From Epithemia pelagica (taxonomy: Eukaryota; Bacillariophyta; Bacillariophyceae; Surirellales; Surirellaceae), in NCBI GenBank assembly GCA_946965045.2, contig OX337236.1, forward strand, positions 1,116,001-1,180,000: DNA of 64,000 nt, in the 5' to 3' direction. A program made the position numbers and the translations under genes. This document shows, piece by piece, positions 11,449-20,720 of this stretch (position 1 is its first letter; every line of letters begins with the position of its first letter). The notes below the pieces were generated by a model. It was given only the letters and a program-made list of their open reading frames with translations, did not search any database and had not been told where the DNA came from.

Positions 11449-11650
11449 ATGGCTGCACACATGAAGGCAGACTGTGAGGATTTGTATGCATCAGGGTTTT
11501 ACAAACAAACGCTTACCTTGTCCGTTCTCCAAGCCTTTGCACTCGCAAATGGAGATCCCCTGTACAACCTTGGATTGTTGAATCTGTACCCACAAGTTCA
11601 GCAACGAATTCTGGAGATTCGATACATGACGGAACAAGACCAACAAAACA
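11449..11650 (+). pseudogene. Outer copia gag, middle segment
   Basis: A short gag piece lies between the two nested insertions. It starts in the second ATGGC copy and continues the gag frame exactly from 3057 (MAAHMKADCEDLYASGFYKQ). It runs to the LINE target site at 11636-11650, where the frame resumes at 20721. The two precise joins show that both guests inserted into this one gag gene. Confidence 0.85.
11636..11650. repeat. 15-bp target-site duplication of the LINE
   Basis: AAGACCAACAAAACA at 11636-11650 is repeated at 20706-20720. The bases outside the two copies differ. A variable duplication of this length is typical of target-primed reverse transcription. Confidence 0.92.
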
Positions 11651-11820
11651 TATATATAGTGACTTCTTAGTTTATAGACTATCCTAGGCATGTGGCATAC
11701 ACAAGTTGGACTCGTCTACCGCGGCCGTAGCGACGGATTTGTTGTGGGTGTATAGATGGGTGCAAAAGGGTTGGGAGAGGACTAAAAGGACGACGAAGAA
11801 GCAGGGGTTCCCGCCAGCTG

Positions 11821-14800
11821 TTACGAAGGATGGTTGTTGTCACCCGTTGTGTTGGCAGTGGAATGGGAAGCGCTTTGTCGTTGGAAGGGGAAAAATTCTC
11901 GGAGATCACGTTGTCGTTGGGTCACCTGACCACTGTGGTCGGGGTGTGGTGGTCGGGTGGTTGGACGGCCTTGCCGATGAACCGGAAAGTGAGTGCGAAT
12001 ATCTGAAGTGTGTAGTCTAGTCTGGGAGGCTTGTCGCTTTTGTCCGCGGGCCACCACTGGACCTATGGTGGTAATCCAGTCTTGGAGTTCCGCGGTGGAG
12101 GACGTGGCGAGGCGTTGTTCGAGTGGTTGTGCAAACGGGGTGCGGTCATCATATAAAAGTTGCTCGCCTGCACGGTATAGTTGATGTACCATGTTTTCCA
12201 TCTGACGTCGAGTGTGAGGACTACCCTCATGGGTTTGGGCGTGGACACGTTGGTTGCGTTGCCTCCAGAGAGTGCTCCTGGCGAACCAAAGATGTGTAAT
12301 CATTGTGGGTCCCCACGGGGGAGGAGGTCGTTTTTGTTGCATAATGTGGGGGTTTGCCTCGAGGTAGTGTTCTTGTTGGATTCGCCACCCTTTCGGGATA
12401 AAACCCCGGAAGACAAGGATAGGCTGAATGTCGGTGAGATCGCCGTCGAGTGACTCATCTACTTCAATTTTGGGCGGGGTGTGTAGTAATTGCTCAAAAC
12501 ACTGGAGCATGTGTGTTTGAAGGGTGGGCTCAGTATAGAGGGTGGTCAAGCGTTCCTTCAGTTCGGTGAGGAAAGACGAGCGCCATTGGTCAGCGCTTCT
12601 GCATCTGTACAGGTGGTCTTGAGTTTCATCAAGAGGACAACACGGGCAGCATGGTGGCATCGGTTCATATTTTGCTAGGCGGACATTGGTGGGTAGCCAC
12701 CCCGCGAAAAGTTTCGCGAGGAAAGTTTGGGATATAGAAGCAGTATGGCATGCTTGTTCGAACGAAATCCAATCAATGCACTCGTGGGTTTGGTCTGTCC
12801 ACTGGAACTTATGTTGGAAATAGCGGGCCAAATTCTTCCCCGGGACAATCTTCCGGAGAACTTTGAGCTCGTCGCCGTTGTGGGGACCATACGCCTGGGT
12901 CGTGAGGCGAACCTTGGAATGGGGAAGCATCGGAAACCAAGGGCGAGGACCGGGCTTTTGGCGGTCGAGGGCTACCGTGGCCATTTCGTCTGCCAAGACG
13001 TTGAGCTGTGCCAATCTAGGGAGGAAGTTGAAGCTGACTTCCGCGTCCTGATGGCCTTTGACGTGTTCAAACTCGATGTAATACGGGAAACGCCGGAGAA
13101 CCGCAAAGATTTCAATAAATAAGTCAATATCGTTGCGCGTATAAACCGAAGAATACCACAATTCGCCGTAACTGCGGAGCTCGTTGAATCGCTGTATGAA
13201 ACTTAAACTGTCGGTATGCAGGACCCATTTTTGAATTGGGTTACCTACAAACCCATAATGACTGGTGGCATGTTGTAAGAAACAGAGAAGGCACCAAATG
13301 GACCACGCCTCCGCTCGGAAGGACGACATTGGCCAGCCGAGCACAGGGCCGTGGGCTTTGAGCCAGACCTCCTGATCGTTGCCGATGACCCATCCATAAG
13401 AGCCGAGGGGAGTCCGACATCCTCCGTCGCAGACACAATGCATCGATGGAAGGCGAAACGGTTGGTTCAAAGTCGTGAACAAATGTTGAAGGCCGTCACT
13501 GTTGGGAAGAAAATCCACGTGCCGGTGGAAAACCGGCCATCGATGAGTAAAACTCTCGAGTAGACCGTTTGGCGCCGCCGAGGGGATAAATTCGTAGATG
13601 TAGTCCAACGCTGGAGGTATTGCGCACAATCTGCGGGGCCAATCCACTCGGGTAGGAAAACAATTGGGGGGTAGCTCGGTTAAAGGAGTTGCTTTGACTG
13701 TAACGATGGTGCGGTCATAGAGGGCGGACCTAGCCCGGGCTGGTAAAGTAGGGTAGCGCAAGAAATTTTTGCCGGTGCCACGAAGCAAGATATGGTCGGT
13801 TTCGAATTCGAAGTAAGCTGGCCAGAGTTTTTCCGTGGCTTGGGGAAGCCATTTCTCTAATCGGTCCCGTAAAATGTCTGTGCGGCCATGTTTGCAATAT
13901 GTTGTTCTCAAGAAGCGACGGAAGAGAGCCCATTGCGCCTTTCCGGGGCATTGTTGGATTGGCCAAAGTTCCTTGTCCGGTTGGGAAATCGTAGAAGCGG
14001 TGCCGTCCAAGCAAGGAATGTAAAGTCGATCGCCCAAAAGGGTACAAACTTCCGACAAAAAACGAACTTTGAGGTACATCCTGCAATTGTTGATATGGAC
14101 CAAGTCAGATTTTTTCCATGGGCCCCGGCAGGCCTCTTCCATAAGGTTGGAATCGGCGACTCGATACGGCCGATGAGCGGGGAATTCGTCCTCCCTCAAT
14201 TCGAGTCGGGCATCACTGGCTATGAGAAAGTCGCGGGTTGTTTTGAACCAACCGTCTGGCAGGTAGAGAAGGTGCGGATCCACGTCTTGAAACGGGTGAA
14301 ACATGATCCCCGAAGACATATGGCCCCACTTGAGCAAGATGACCAAGGTGTTCCGGAGTATATTCGGAGGGCCCCGCAGTGTCGGCAAAAGTATAGAATG
14401 CAGATGTTGGCAGCCTTGCTCCACCCAAAAATGGGTAAGGCCAAGTCCGCCCACTTCGGTTGGAGCAAAACTTAGGGCAAGAGGAAACGTCCGGGGAAGG
14501 CCGAGAGCATTAAGAAGATAACCGGTTGAAGCACGATGAATACGTTGGCAATCCTTGTAACGGAGATGAGTACTTGGAAGGGAGTACGTGAGTGACGGAA
14601 GGAAAATGGAACTGTAAAATGTTCGGGCCGCGCGCCGACTGATTTTGGTAGACGCTAATGCGACTCCGAGCCTCCAGCCTTTCTTGATCAGGTGATTGAT
14701 TTCAGTAGTAGATGATCCGTTCGGGGCGACCATACAACCGAGGGTTCTTGTTGCCACGGAACAGTCTAGGTGACGAAGTTCGGTGGTCGTGGTGTCATCG

Positions 14801-17800
14801 CTATTCGTAAGGGACACAGAAATGCCCATGTCTTGTAATTGCTGGACCGATGCAGGACGTGGGAGACCAGTGGTGTCGAATGTCCAGTGTAATACGTATA
14901 GGAAGCATTTGCGGAATTCCAGCTGCCCTCCGGAATGCCAGAGGAGAGTCTCCCACCATTGTGCCATGGCCGTAGCTTCCTGGACCAACTGGAACAAGAA
15001 TTGTTGTGCCTTCGCCTCGGCATAAGGGTTGTGGGTGAAATAGTCAAGTGTCTCCTGGAACTTAGCGGAAGCATTGGCTACGTCGTCGACGAAACCTTGA
15101 AGGGCCTGTGCAATTTGGAGTTCGCGGTCAGGGGCGCATAAATCCACGCCTTTGAAATGTTTGGTCAAGGCGTCCATTATTTGGGAGCATTCAATGGCCC
15201 ACAGACAAGGTCCGGGTTGGCTGCCCTGACCGGGACCATGGAGGTCGTTGCCGTCGTCGCCATGGGAGTAGTGGCTGTCCGAAACTCCGAGCACCGTTTT
15301 GACATGATACTTTGCCTCGTCAAGAAATTTACCGAACGCTACCGCCGTCATCTCGGGCAGTCCCAAATGCATGCAACACGCGAGAGCGTAAGCCATCACG
15401 ATCCTGTCATAACAGGATTTCGCATCATTGTCAAATGTCACTAAGTCAGTGCGGGAGAAGGTGGCAATTTCATAAGTGAATTGCTTAAGGCAGACGCAGT
15501 CGATGGCTTTCTTGCCCTGTCGAGAACCCCATTGGCCTTCATGGAGCGCGCCGTGGGCTTCGCAGTGCGGCATGAGACGGCGAGACCACAAAATGCCTAA
15601 TCCGGCATTCCACAAGCCATCGAACAAATGGATCACGCGGAGTCGATCGATTTTTGGATCGCCCGGATCCTTCTCCAGCATTGTATTGTGAACCGTGAGC
15701 CAACGGTTGGCTACCTGGCCTGTCTTGAAGGAGGTGGTTAAGGCTCGTCCCATGATGTCGAAGATAAAGGAGCAGCTATTTTCGGCGGGAGCACTCATGG
15801 CCAAGGCGTCGTCATGGGTGAGGAATTGGTCTTCAATGGAGCGATCGGGGGCAGCACGTTCGGCGACAGGCTGGGCTGGGGTCGGACCACCGGTCGGTGG
15901 TGGTATACCTTCAATTCGTTCTTGCTTGGGGGGATCTAAGAGAAGGAGGCATTTGTAATGTCCAAGATGGACTCCGCTGGGGGACGTCGACGTCGATTCA
16001 CGCCACCGCTGGAATTTTTGGCTAAGGTCATGGCCTGTAATCGTATTGGAGATAAGCGGTAAATGGGGACCTTGCAGTTGATCCAACAAAGCTTTGGTGG
16101 CCGGGGAAACGTCGGGCAGAGCAAGTGCACGGTCGATTCCTTCGAGGCCATGGCATGCGTTTCGGCCCAAACAGTCGAGGACTGGTCCTGTGGTAAAAGG
16201 GCCGCGAGCTTGGCTAAAGTGGGTTAGGTTGCGCTCAATTAATCTTGGTCCCATGTGGTCTGGGTCGTGTAACCACTCGTAGTCTCCGGTTGCCTGGCCT
16301 GTAGTGGGGTCAATCTTGGGGACTTTGAGGGAAGCTAAACCCCCACCGGATTGGTGTTTCTTGAGCATTGTTCTGAATCGATAAAAGACGCGTTGCACAG
16401 ATTCCATTCCCAAAAGACCAGCCAAGACCGCCGCTTTCTTGTGGTGCAATACAGCGGCCCAGTATTCCGCACGCTCTTCTAGGAACTCTTCGCGTAGTAG
16501 GACTGCCTTCCGCTCGCATTCTGCTAGGTAGTGTTTTGCTTGTTTTAAATGACGGAGCACAATAGCACGAGATGTGGGCAACGAGAGAGACGGGGGTTCC
16601 CATTGTGCTTCCGAAGCTAATTGGGCGCGTTCGTTAGCAAAGGAACGACCGGTGCGAAGTTCCGAAATCCAAATCCTCCAATAACGCACTCGCCGTCTGG
16701 CATTGACTAATGTAGGTGACCATGGGTGGGAATGGTGGGCACCGCATTTCTGTTCGGCTGAGAGCATGCCTCTAGTGAGGTCCTCAACCAAACCGTTGAG
16801 TCGAGATGGAATCTGGGGGTTGTGGGGATCGTCGTTGGCCATCTGTTCCAATCGTTCAGATCGGGCGACCATGTTATGTTGAATGACATATTCAAGAACG
16901 TGTTTACGGTATTGCAAAGCATGCGCGATGCGATGGGAATGAAGTAATCGCGTTGCAGGTGTCGCCAATGGTGTCGGTTTGCCACCAAAGAATTGTTGCA
17001 TGTGGAGGTCGACGTAGAGGCCACGATGGTCCGAAGAAAACAACTCGTGGTACGCCGAAATGCCTGCACGGGCGGTGCAATGCGAGATAAGATGGGTGCC
17101 GAAAATGTAATCTAACCGTTTGTTGCCGCGTTGATACGTCCCTGGTGGGTGAGCATGTATCGCGGAGTGACGGAGTAGATGGAGATCGGTTAGCTTGCAG
17201 TCCTGGACGAAGCGGAGAAGCTGACTGTTGGGGTCATACATGCTTTCGTTGGCGTCGAGCATGAGGACAACTTCATATTCCTCGGATATTAACCGTTGAA
17301 TTTCCCGTTGGAGATCAGTAAAGAACTGACGTCGTGGATCGGGGGCCCTGTGAGGCTGCTGGGTCCGGAGAACGTGCCATTGCTGCATGTAGGCGGTACG
17401 GCCACCCGCTTGGCTGGCATTCTGGTTGCAAACGCGATACGCCGAAATCACCGCTAATTTGCTCTGGTGGCGCCCTCGTATGAGGAGTGTAGACCACCGG
17501 CCCATGTTCAAAGGATCGGATTGTCGACGGCATCTTGGTTGCCAAGGGCCGTGTGCCAAGGTGCAGGTACCGCCGGGTTGGTAGTAGGAGTTGTACCTTA
17601 CCGTAGACGACGCTGTAGCAATGGTGCATGGCTTGAGGACTTGATTGAATTGGCGATGAATCTCGTGTTGGACATTGTAGTTACGCCAGTCTATATTCGT
17701 TTCTGCCAAGCCCAAGATATCAATATCCGCGCCTTGCGCAGTGATGGCCATCGTTTGAACTTGACTGAAGCCATTGCCCGCTTTGATGCCGTTGATGTTT

Positions 17801-18615
17801 TGAAAGTACAATCGTATGTGGTCTGTTTGTTTGGGCAAGAGTGGATCGCCCCACGATTCATTGGACCGGTTATTTGGAGCGTACTGAGGAAAATCGTGGA
17901 GGCTGGATTGGATGATGAGTGGGGATGAGGGGTCGGGTGCTGGTGGTGGAGGTGGACTGGAAGTGGGATCGGTAATGGGAGGAATCCTAGCAGGGCTAAG
18001 ATTGTTTTGCCTTGGCCGTGGGGTCTGGTGCCGCAGGGGGTCGCTGCTCCTTGTCTGGTCCGTTGCGGCCTGTTCCAGAGGGTTGGAGCCGCTGGGGTGG
18101 GGGATTGGAGTGACCGTCGGTAGATCGGCCCGTGGTGCTGTTACCAGGACGGCGGGCCGTGGTATAGGGGTTGACGCTAATGGAACCTGGGCAGCGGAGA
18201 TTGTTGGAAGCCGGCTCAGCAGTAGCCCGAGGATCCCCGTTACTAGGAGTAGTGATTGATGGAGCGGCTGAGGGAGGAACCGACGGCGTCTGGATGGAGG
18301 GCGTCGATCTTGGTTGGTCAGAAGGAGCAGAGGCCGAGGGAAAAAGAGTGGTTGGTGCAGCAGGGGTGGTTTCAGTAGGACGGAGAGCTGGAACTGGTGG
18401 ATCCTCTGGCACGTGGATTGGGGATGAGTTGTCGAGGACATACTGAGTATCAGGGGAAAACGGAGGGCATGTCCGTTTGTGGGGCGGACTACGGGTTTCC
18501 GGATCGCTACCGGTTGCGGGTTCTCTTGGACGACTCGCGGAACGACTGGTAGTATCCGATGGTTGTGCATTGGTTGGGATGGACGGCGTGGACTGGTTGG
18601 TGGAGTTTGTAACAT
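11821..18615 (-). CDS. LINE ORF2: endonuclease, reverse transcriptase, RNase H
   Basis: The frame is open for 2264 codons from 18615 to the TAA at 11821. The true start is uncertain because the first 200 or so codons overlap ORF1 and are low-complexity Pro/Arg. The endonuclease begins near 17820 (LYFQNINGIKAGN). It has LAETNIDW, LMLDANES near 17250 and SSDHRGLYVDLH near 17030, the expected catalytic motifs of APE-like enzymes. The RT has FDNDAKSCYDRI near 15420 and FVDD near 15085. RNase H follows, with Asp (CVCDGGCRT, near 13425), Glu (FRAEAWS) and Asp (LHTDSLSF). A Cys-rich CCPCC...H...C motif lies near 12630. The protein would nick target DNA and prime reverse transcription there. No internal stop was found, so this protein may still be functional. 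Confidence 0.88.
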   Translation of the reverse strand: MLQTPPTSPRRPSQPMHNHRILPVVPRVVQENPQPVAIRKPVVRPTNGHALRFPLILSMSSTTHPQSTCQRIHQFQLSVLLKPPLLHQPLFFPRPLLLLTNQDRRPPSRRRRFLPQPLHQSLLLVTGILGLLLSRLPTISAAQVPLASTPIPRPAVLVTAPRADLPTVTPIPHPSGSNPLEQAATDQTRSSDPLRHQTPRPRQNNLSPARIPPITDPTSSPPPPPAPDPSSPLIIQSSLHDFPQYAPNNRSNESWGDPLLPKQTDHIRLYFQNINGIKAGNGFSQVQTMAITAQGADIDILGLAETNIDWRNYNVQHEIHRQFNQVLKPCTIATASSTVRYNSYYQPGGTCTLAHGPWQPRCRRQSDPLNMGRWSTLLIRGRHQSKLAVISAYRVCNQNASQAGGRTAYMQQWHVLRTQQPHRAPDPRRQFFTDLQREIQRLISEEYEVVLMLDANESMYDPNSQLLRFVQDCKLTDLHLLRHSAIHAHPPGTYQRGNKRLDYIFGTHLISHCTARAGISAYHELFSSDHRGLYVDLHMQQFFGGKPTPLATPATRLLHSHRIAHALQYRKHVLEYVIQHNMVARSERLEQMANDDPHNPQIPSRLNGLVEDLTRGMLSAEQKCGAHHSHPWSPTLVNARRRVRYWRIWISELRTGRSFANERAQLASEAQWEPPSLSLPTSRAIVLRHLKQAKHYLAECERKAVLLREEFLEERAEYWAAVLHHKKAAVLAGLLGMESVQRVFYRFRTMLKKHQSGGGLASLKVPKIDPTTGQATGDYEWLHDPDHMGPRLIERNLTHFSQARGPFTTGPVLDCLGRNACHGLEGIDRALALPDVSPATKALLDQLQGPHLPLISNTITGHDLSQKFQRWRESTSTSPSGVHLGHYKCLLLLDPPKQERIEGIPPPTGGPTPAQPVAERAAPDRSIEDQFLTHDDALAMSAPAENSCSFIFDIMGRALTTSFKTGQVANRWLTVHNTMLEKDPGDPKIDRLRVIHLFDGLWNAGLGILWSRRLMPHCEAHGALHEGQWGSRQGKKAIDCVCLKQFTYEIATFSRTDLVTFDNDAKSCYDRIVMAYALACCMHLGLPEMTAVAFGKFLDEAKYHVKTVLGVSDSHYSHGDDGNDLHGPGQGSQPGPCLWAIECSQIMDALTKHFKGVDLCAPDRELQIAQALQGFVDDVANASAKFQETLDYFTHNPYAEAKAQQFLFQLVQEATAMAQWWETLLWHSGGQLEFRKCFLYVLHWTFDTTGLPRPASVQQLQDMGISVSLTNSDDTTTTELRHLDCSVATRTLGCMVAPNGSSTTEINHLIKKGWRLGVALASTKISRRAARTFYSSIFLPSLTYSLPSTHLRYKDCQRIHRASTGYLLNALGLPRTFPLALSFAPTEVGGLGLTHFWVEQGCQHLHSILLPTLRGPPNILRNTLVILLKWGHMSSGIMFHPFQDVDPHLLYLPDGWFKTTRDFLIASDARLELREDEFPAHRPYRVADSNLMEEACRGPWKKSDLVHINNCRMYLKVRFLSEVCTLLGDRLYIPCLDGTASTISQPDKELWPIQQCPGKAQWALFRRFLRTTYCKHGRTDILRDRLEKWLPQATEKLWPAYFEFETDHILLRGTGKNFLRYPTLPARARSALYDRTIVTVKATPLTELPPNCFPTRVDWPRRLCAIPPALDYIYEFIPSAAPNGLLESFTHRWPVFHRHVDFLPNSDGLQHLFTTLNQPFRLPSMHCVCDGGCRTPLGSYGWVIGNDQEVWLKAHGPVLGWPMSSFRAEAWSIWCLLCFLQHATSHYGFVGNPIQKWVLHTDSLSFIQRFNELRSYGELWYSSVYTRNDIDLFIEIFAVLRRFPYYIEFEHVKGHQDAEVSFNFLPRLAQLNVLADEMATVALDRQKPGPRPWFPMLPHSKVRLTTQAYGPHNGDELKVLRKIVPGKNLARYFQHKFQWTDQTHECIDWISFEQACHTASISQTFLAKLFAGWLPTNVRLAKYEPMPPCCPCCPLDETQDHLYRCRSADQWRSSFLTELKERLTTLYTEPTLQTHMLQCFEQLLHTPPKIEVDESLDGDLTDIQPILVFRGFIPKGWRIQQEHYLEANPHIMQQKRPPPPWGPTMITHLWFARSTLWRQRNQRVHAQTHEGSPHTRRQMENMVHQLYRAGEQLLYDDRTPFAQPLEQRLATSSTAELQDWITTIGPVVARGQKRQASQTRLHTSDIRTHFPVHRQGRPTTRPPHPDHSGQVTQRQRDLREFFPFQRQSASHSTANTTGDNNHPS

Positions 18616-20623
18616 CGACGGGAGGACTGGGAAGAGGAGCTTGGGTAGTTGGAGGACTGGGAGTGATAGCTGAGGCCGAGGGCGAGGACTGGAGTCCCCG
18701 GATAAGAGACGCTAAATGTTCGAATTGGGCGTTAGATGTCTGGAGAAATTGGTTCAGAGCAGTCGATACTTGCTGCTGGGTTTCGCTCTGCTGGACTTGT
18801 GTTTGCTGGATGGTTTCTATTTGGGTTTGCAGCGTATCTTGTCTCGTAGAAAATTGCTGTTGGTTGTTGCACACCGTAGTGAGTTTGTCGTCTTGTTGGG
18901 AAGCCTTGGTCTTAAGGGACGAGAGGTCGGACTGGATCGACTCGGTTTTCTCAACTTGGGCCTGGAGTTGCTGGGCCAGTTTGTTTACCTTCTGCTCTAG
19001 GGCGGCGGTGACCGTTGTAGTTGCCGAAGTTAGTGCCGTCGACTGCGACGACGAAACCGTAAGAGCGTCCGCGTATGACACCTGTTTTTTAGTCTTGGAG
19101 GTTCGTCGTGACCGAGGGGGCGGAGGTGCCGTGGGATTCGACACCGGTTGCCACGGGTTCACCAACTCAGGGAAGGACTGCTGATCAATCATGACGCGCA
19201 CAGCTGGTTTGCGGGCGGTTGGACGAGGACGGCCTGTTGGCAAGGTCATGTTGAGGCCGGACGCTTCCATGAGAGTAGCACGGGCCTGGCGGTCGGAGCG
19301 GATGGTCCTTCGAAATGGTTGACGACATGGATCCTGAGCTTCCAGATTGGCAAAGACGTCCACGCTTCGATACAAAGCCACAAAATGATCATCGAACCAC
19401 TCACTGTTTGCCTGGAGGCAGTCATTATGGCAAATCAATTTCCAAGATCCCCAGCGGTTTTCTGGCTCCAGCGCCATAAAGCGGGGGGTATTCTTAGTGT
19501 CGTCTTGTAGTTGGCCTGGGAGGTATAACAACATGTTCCGCAATCAGACAGTAGAGGTAGTATCAGTAAAGCCTTCATAATTGTTCACGGTGTCAAGAGG
19601 CACTTGGCCGTCGAAGACGCGGCCAGCGGCGTTCTGGATCAGAATGTACGACGTAGATTGGACAAACGTATTTTGCTCCGCAACGCAAGCGCGGAAGTGA
19701 TCGGGGCTGTCGGAGCGGAGCTGGTAAGAAGCGAATTGTCCCAAGGACCAGATATCTTTCGATGTCACTCCGTCCAGAAGACAAAGAAACAAGTCAAGAT
19801 GTGCGCGAGAGCAGCGGAATTCAATGGCTTCAGCGGAGATGAATTTGGCTTGGGGTTTGGACGAAGCAGCTTGAGGATTCCTGGTGGAAGATCGTGCGTA
19901 GTAGGCCCGAACGTTCTGGATGCAAAGGTCAAATTTAGGCAATGCTTGCCCATACAGTTTATAAGGACGGACCGCGGCCACTTGATCCGGGGGCAATGTG
20001 CCTATGTCCAGGTCGTGAAGGTATGTTTCAAGAGCCATCTCGGCTCTCCAATGAAAGCCTTCCATCAATGTCCATTGCGGATGTCGGAGCGTAAAGACGC
20101 CAGCGGCCTGGATGTCAAGAGTATCCAGATTATGGTACGTGAGCCACGCGTCCGTGGAATGTAAAAACTGGAGAAACTGCTTGTTCTGTTTCATATTCTG
20201 AATAGAAAGGCCGAGAGTCTGGACTGTGATGACCATGTAGAACCGATACGCGCCGTGTTCGGGGCGATGGGACTTGGCGCCTTGAAAGTAGGTAGGGTAC
20301 GATAGTGGAGGCGGAACTTGGGACTGATTGGAAAAGTACTCGGACCCGTCGTTAGTGCAGAAATGAATCACATTGGGAAAGGCCTGAAGGGTTGTCGAGA
20401 CGAAGTTGCTATAAGCTTTGCCAGCATCGAAGGCAAGGTTCGTGTCATTGGGGAGGCGAATTTCGAGGCGCCAACGCGCCTGATACCATGGGGAACGGGG
20501 GCCAGATAGCAGAACCGGAGGGGCCGGTCCGGTATCAGCGTTCGGAGAGGGATTGGTAGGGTTAGTATCCATGCTTGAGTTGTTGGTTGGGGAATCGTCG
20601 GAGCCTTCCGTCGCTTCGGCCAT
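17996..20623 (-). pseudogene. LINE ORF1, gag-like, with one in-frame TGA
   Basis: The ATG at 20621-20623 opens an 875-codon frame ending at 17996, interrupted only by TGA at 19544-19546. The N-terminal part contains an ordered region (WYQARWRLEIRLPNDTNLAF and following). The C-terminal part is Ser/Thr/Pro-rich and contains a Gln-rich predicted coiled coil (about 18700-19000) of the kind used for ORF1 trimerisation. No CCHC knuckle was seen. ORF1 proteins bind LINE RNA, and the role here is inferred from position. The TGA may derive from CGA. Confidence 0.75.
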
Positions 20624-20705
20624 GGTCAGCAGTACAGTATCTACGTAGAATTCTACGTTACTAGTAGTTACCGTTGCTTTCCAAAACCGCGCGGTGCCGA
20701 AAAGT

Positions 20706-20720
20706 AAGACCAACAAAACA
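20706..20720. repeat. Second copy of LINE target-site duplication
   Basis: AAGACCAACAAAACA, identical to 11636-11650. It lies next to the 5' end of the LINE (minus-strand orientation), and the outer gag frame resumes inside it. Confidence 0.92.

Larger units (their letters stand above)
11651..20705 (-). mobile_element. Non-LTR retrotransposon (LINE) with APE endonuclease and RNase H
   Basis: 9055 bp on the minus strand, flanked by a perfect 15-bp duplication. The 3' end at 11651 finishes in a short TA-rich run instead of a long poly(A). ORF1 spans 20623-17996 and ORF2 spans about 18615-11821, the two overlapping in different frames. The combination of APE-type endonuclease, RT, RNase H and a C-terminal CCHC-like motif resembles RNase H-bearing LINE clades such as I. 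The clade assignment is inference. The 5' UTR would be 20624-20705 and the 3' UTR 11651-11820. ORF2 is intact, and ORF1 has one in-frame TGA. Confidence 0.9.

Noticed and set aside
17912-19184. Long plus-strand frames (17912-18259, 18477-19184) rich in Gly, Trp and Val
   Set aside because: They are reverse-strand images of the Pro/Ser/Gln-rich ORF1 of the LINE.
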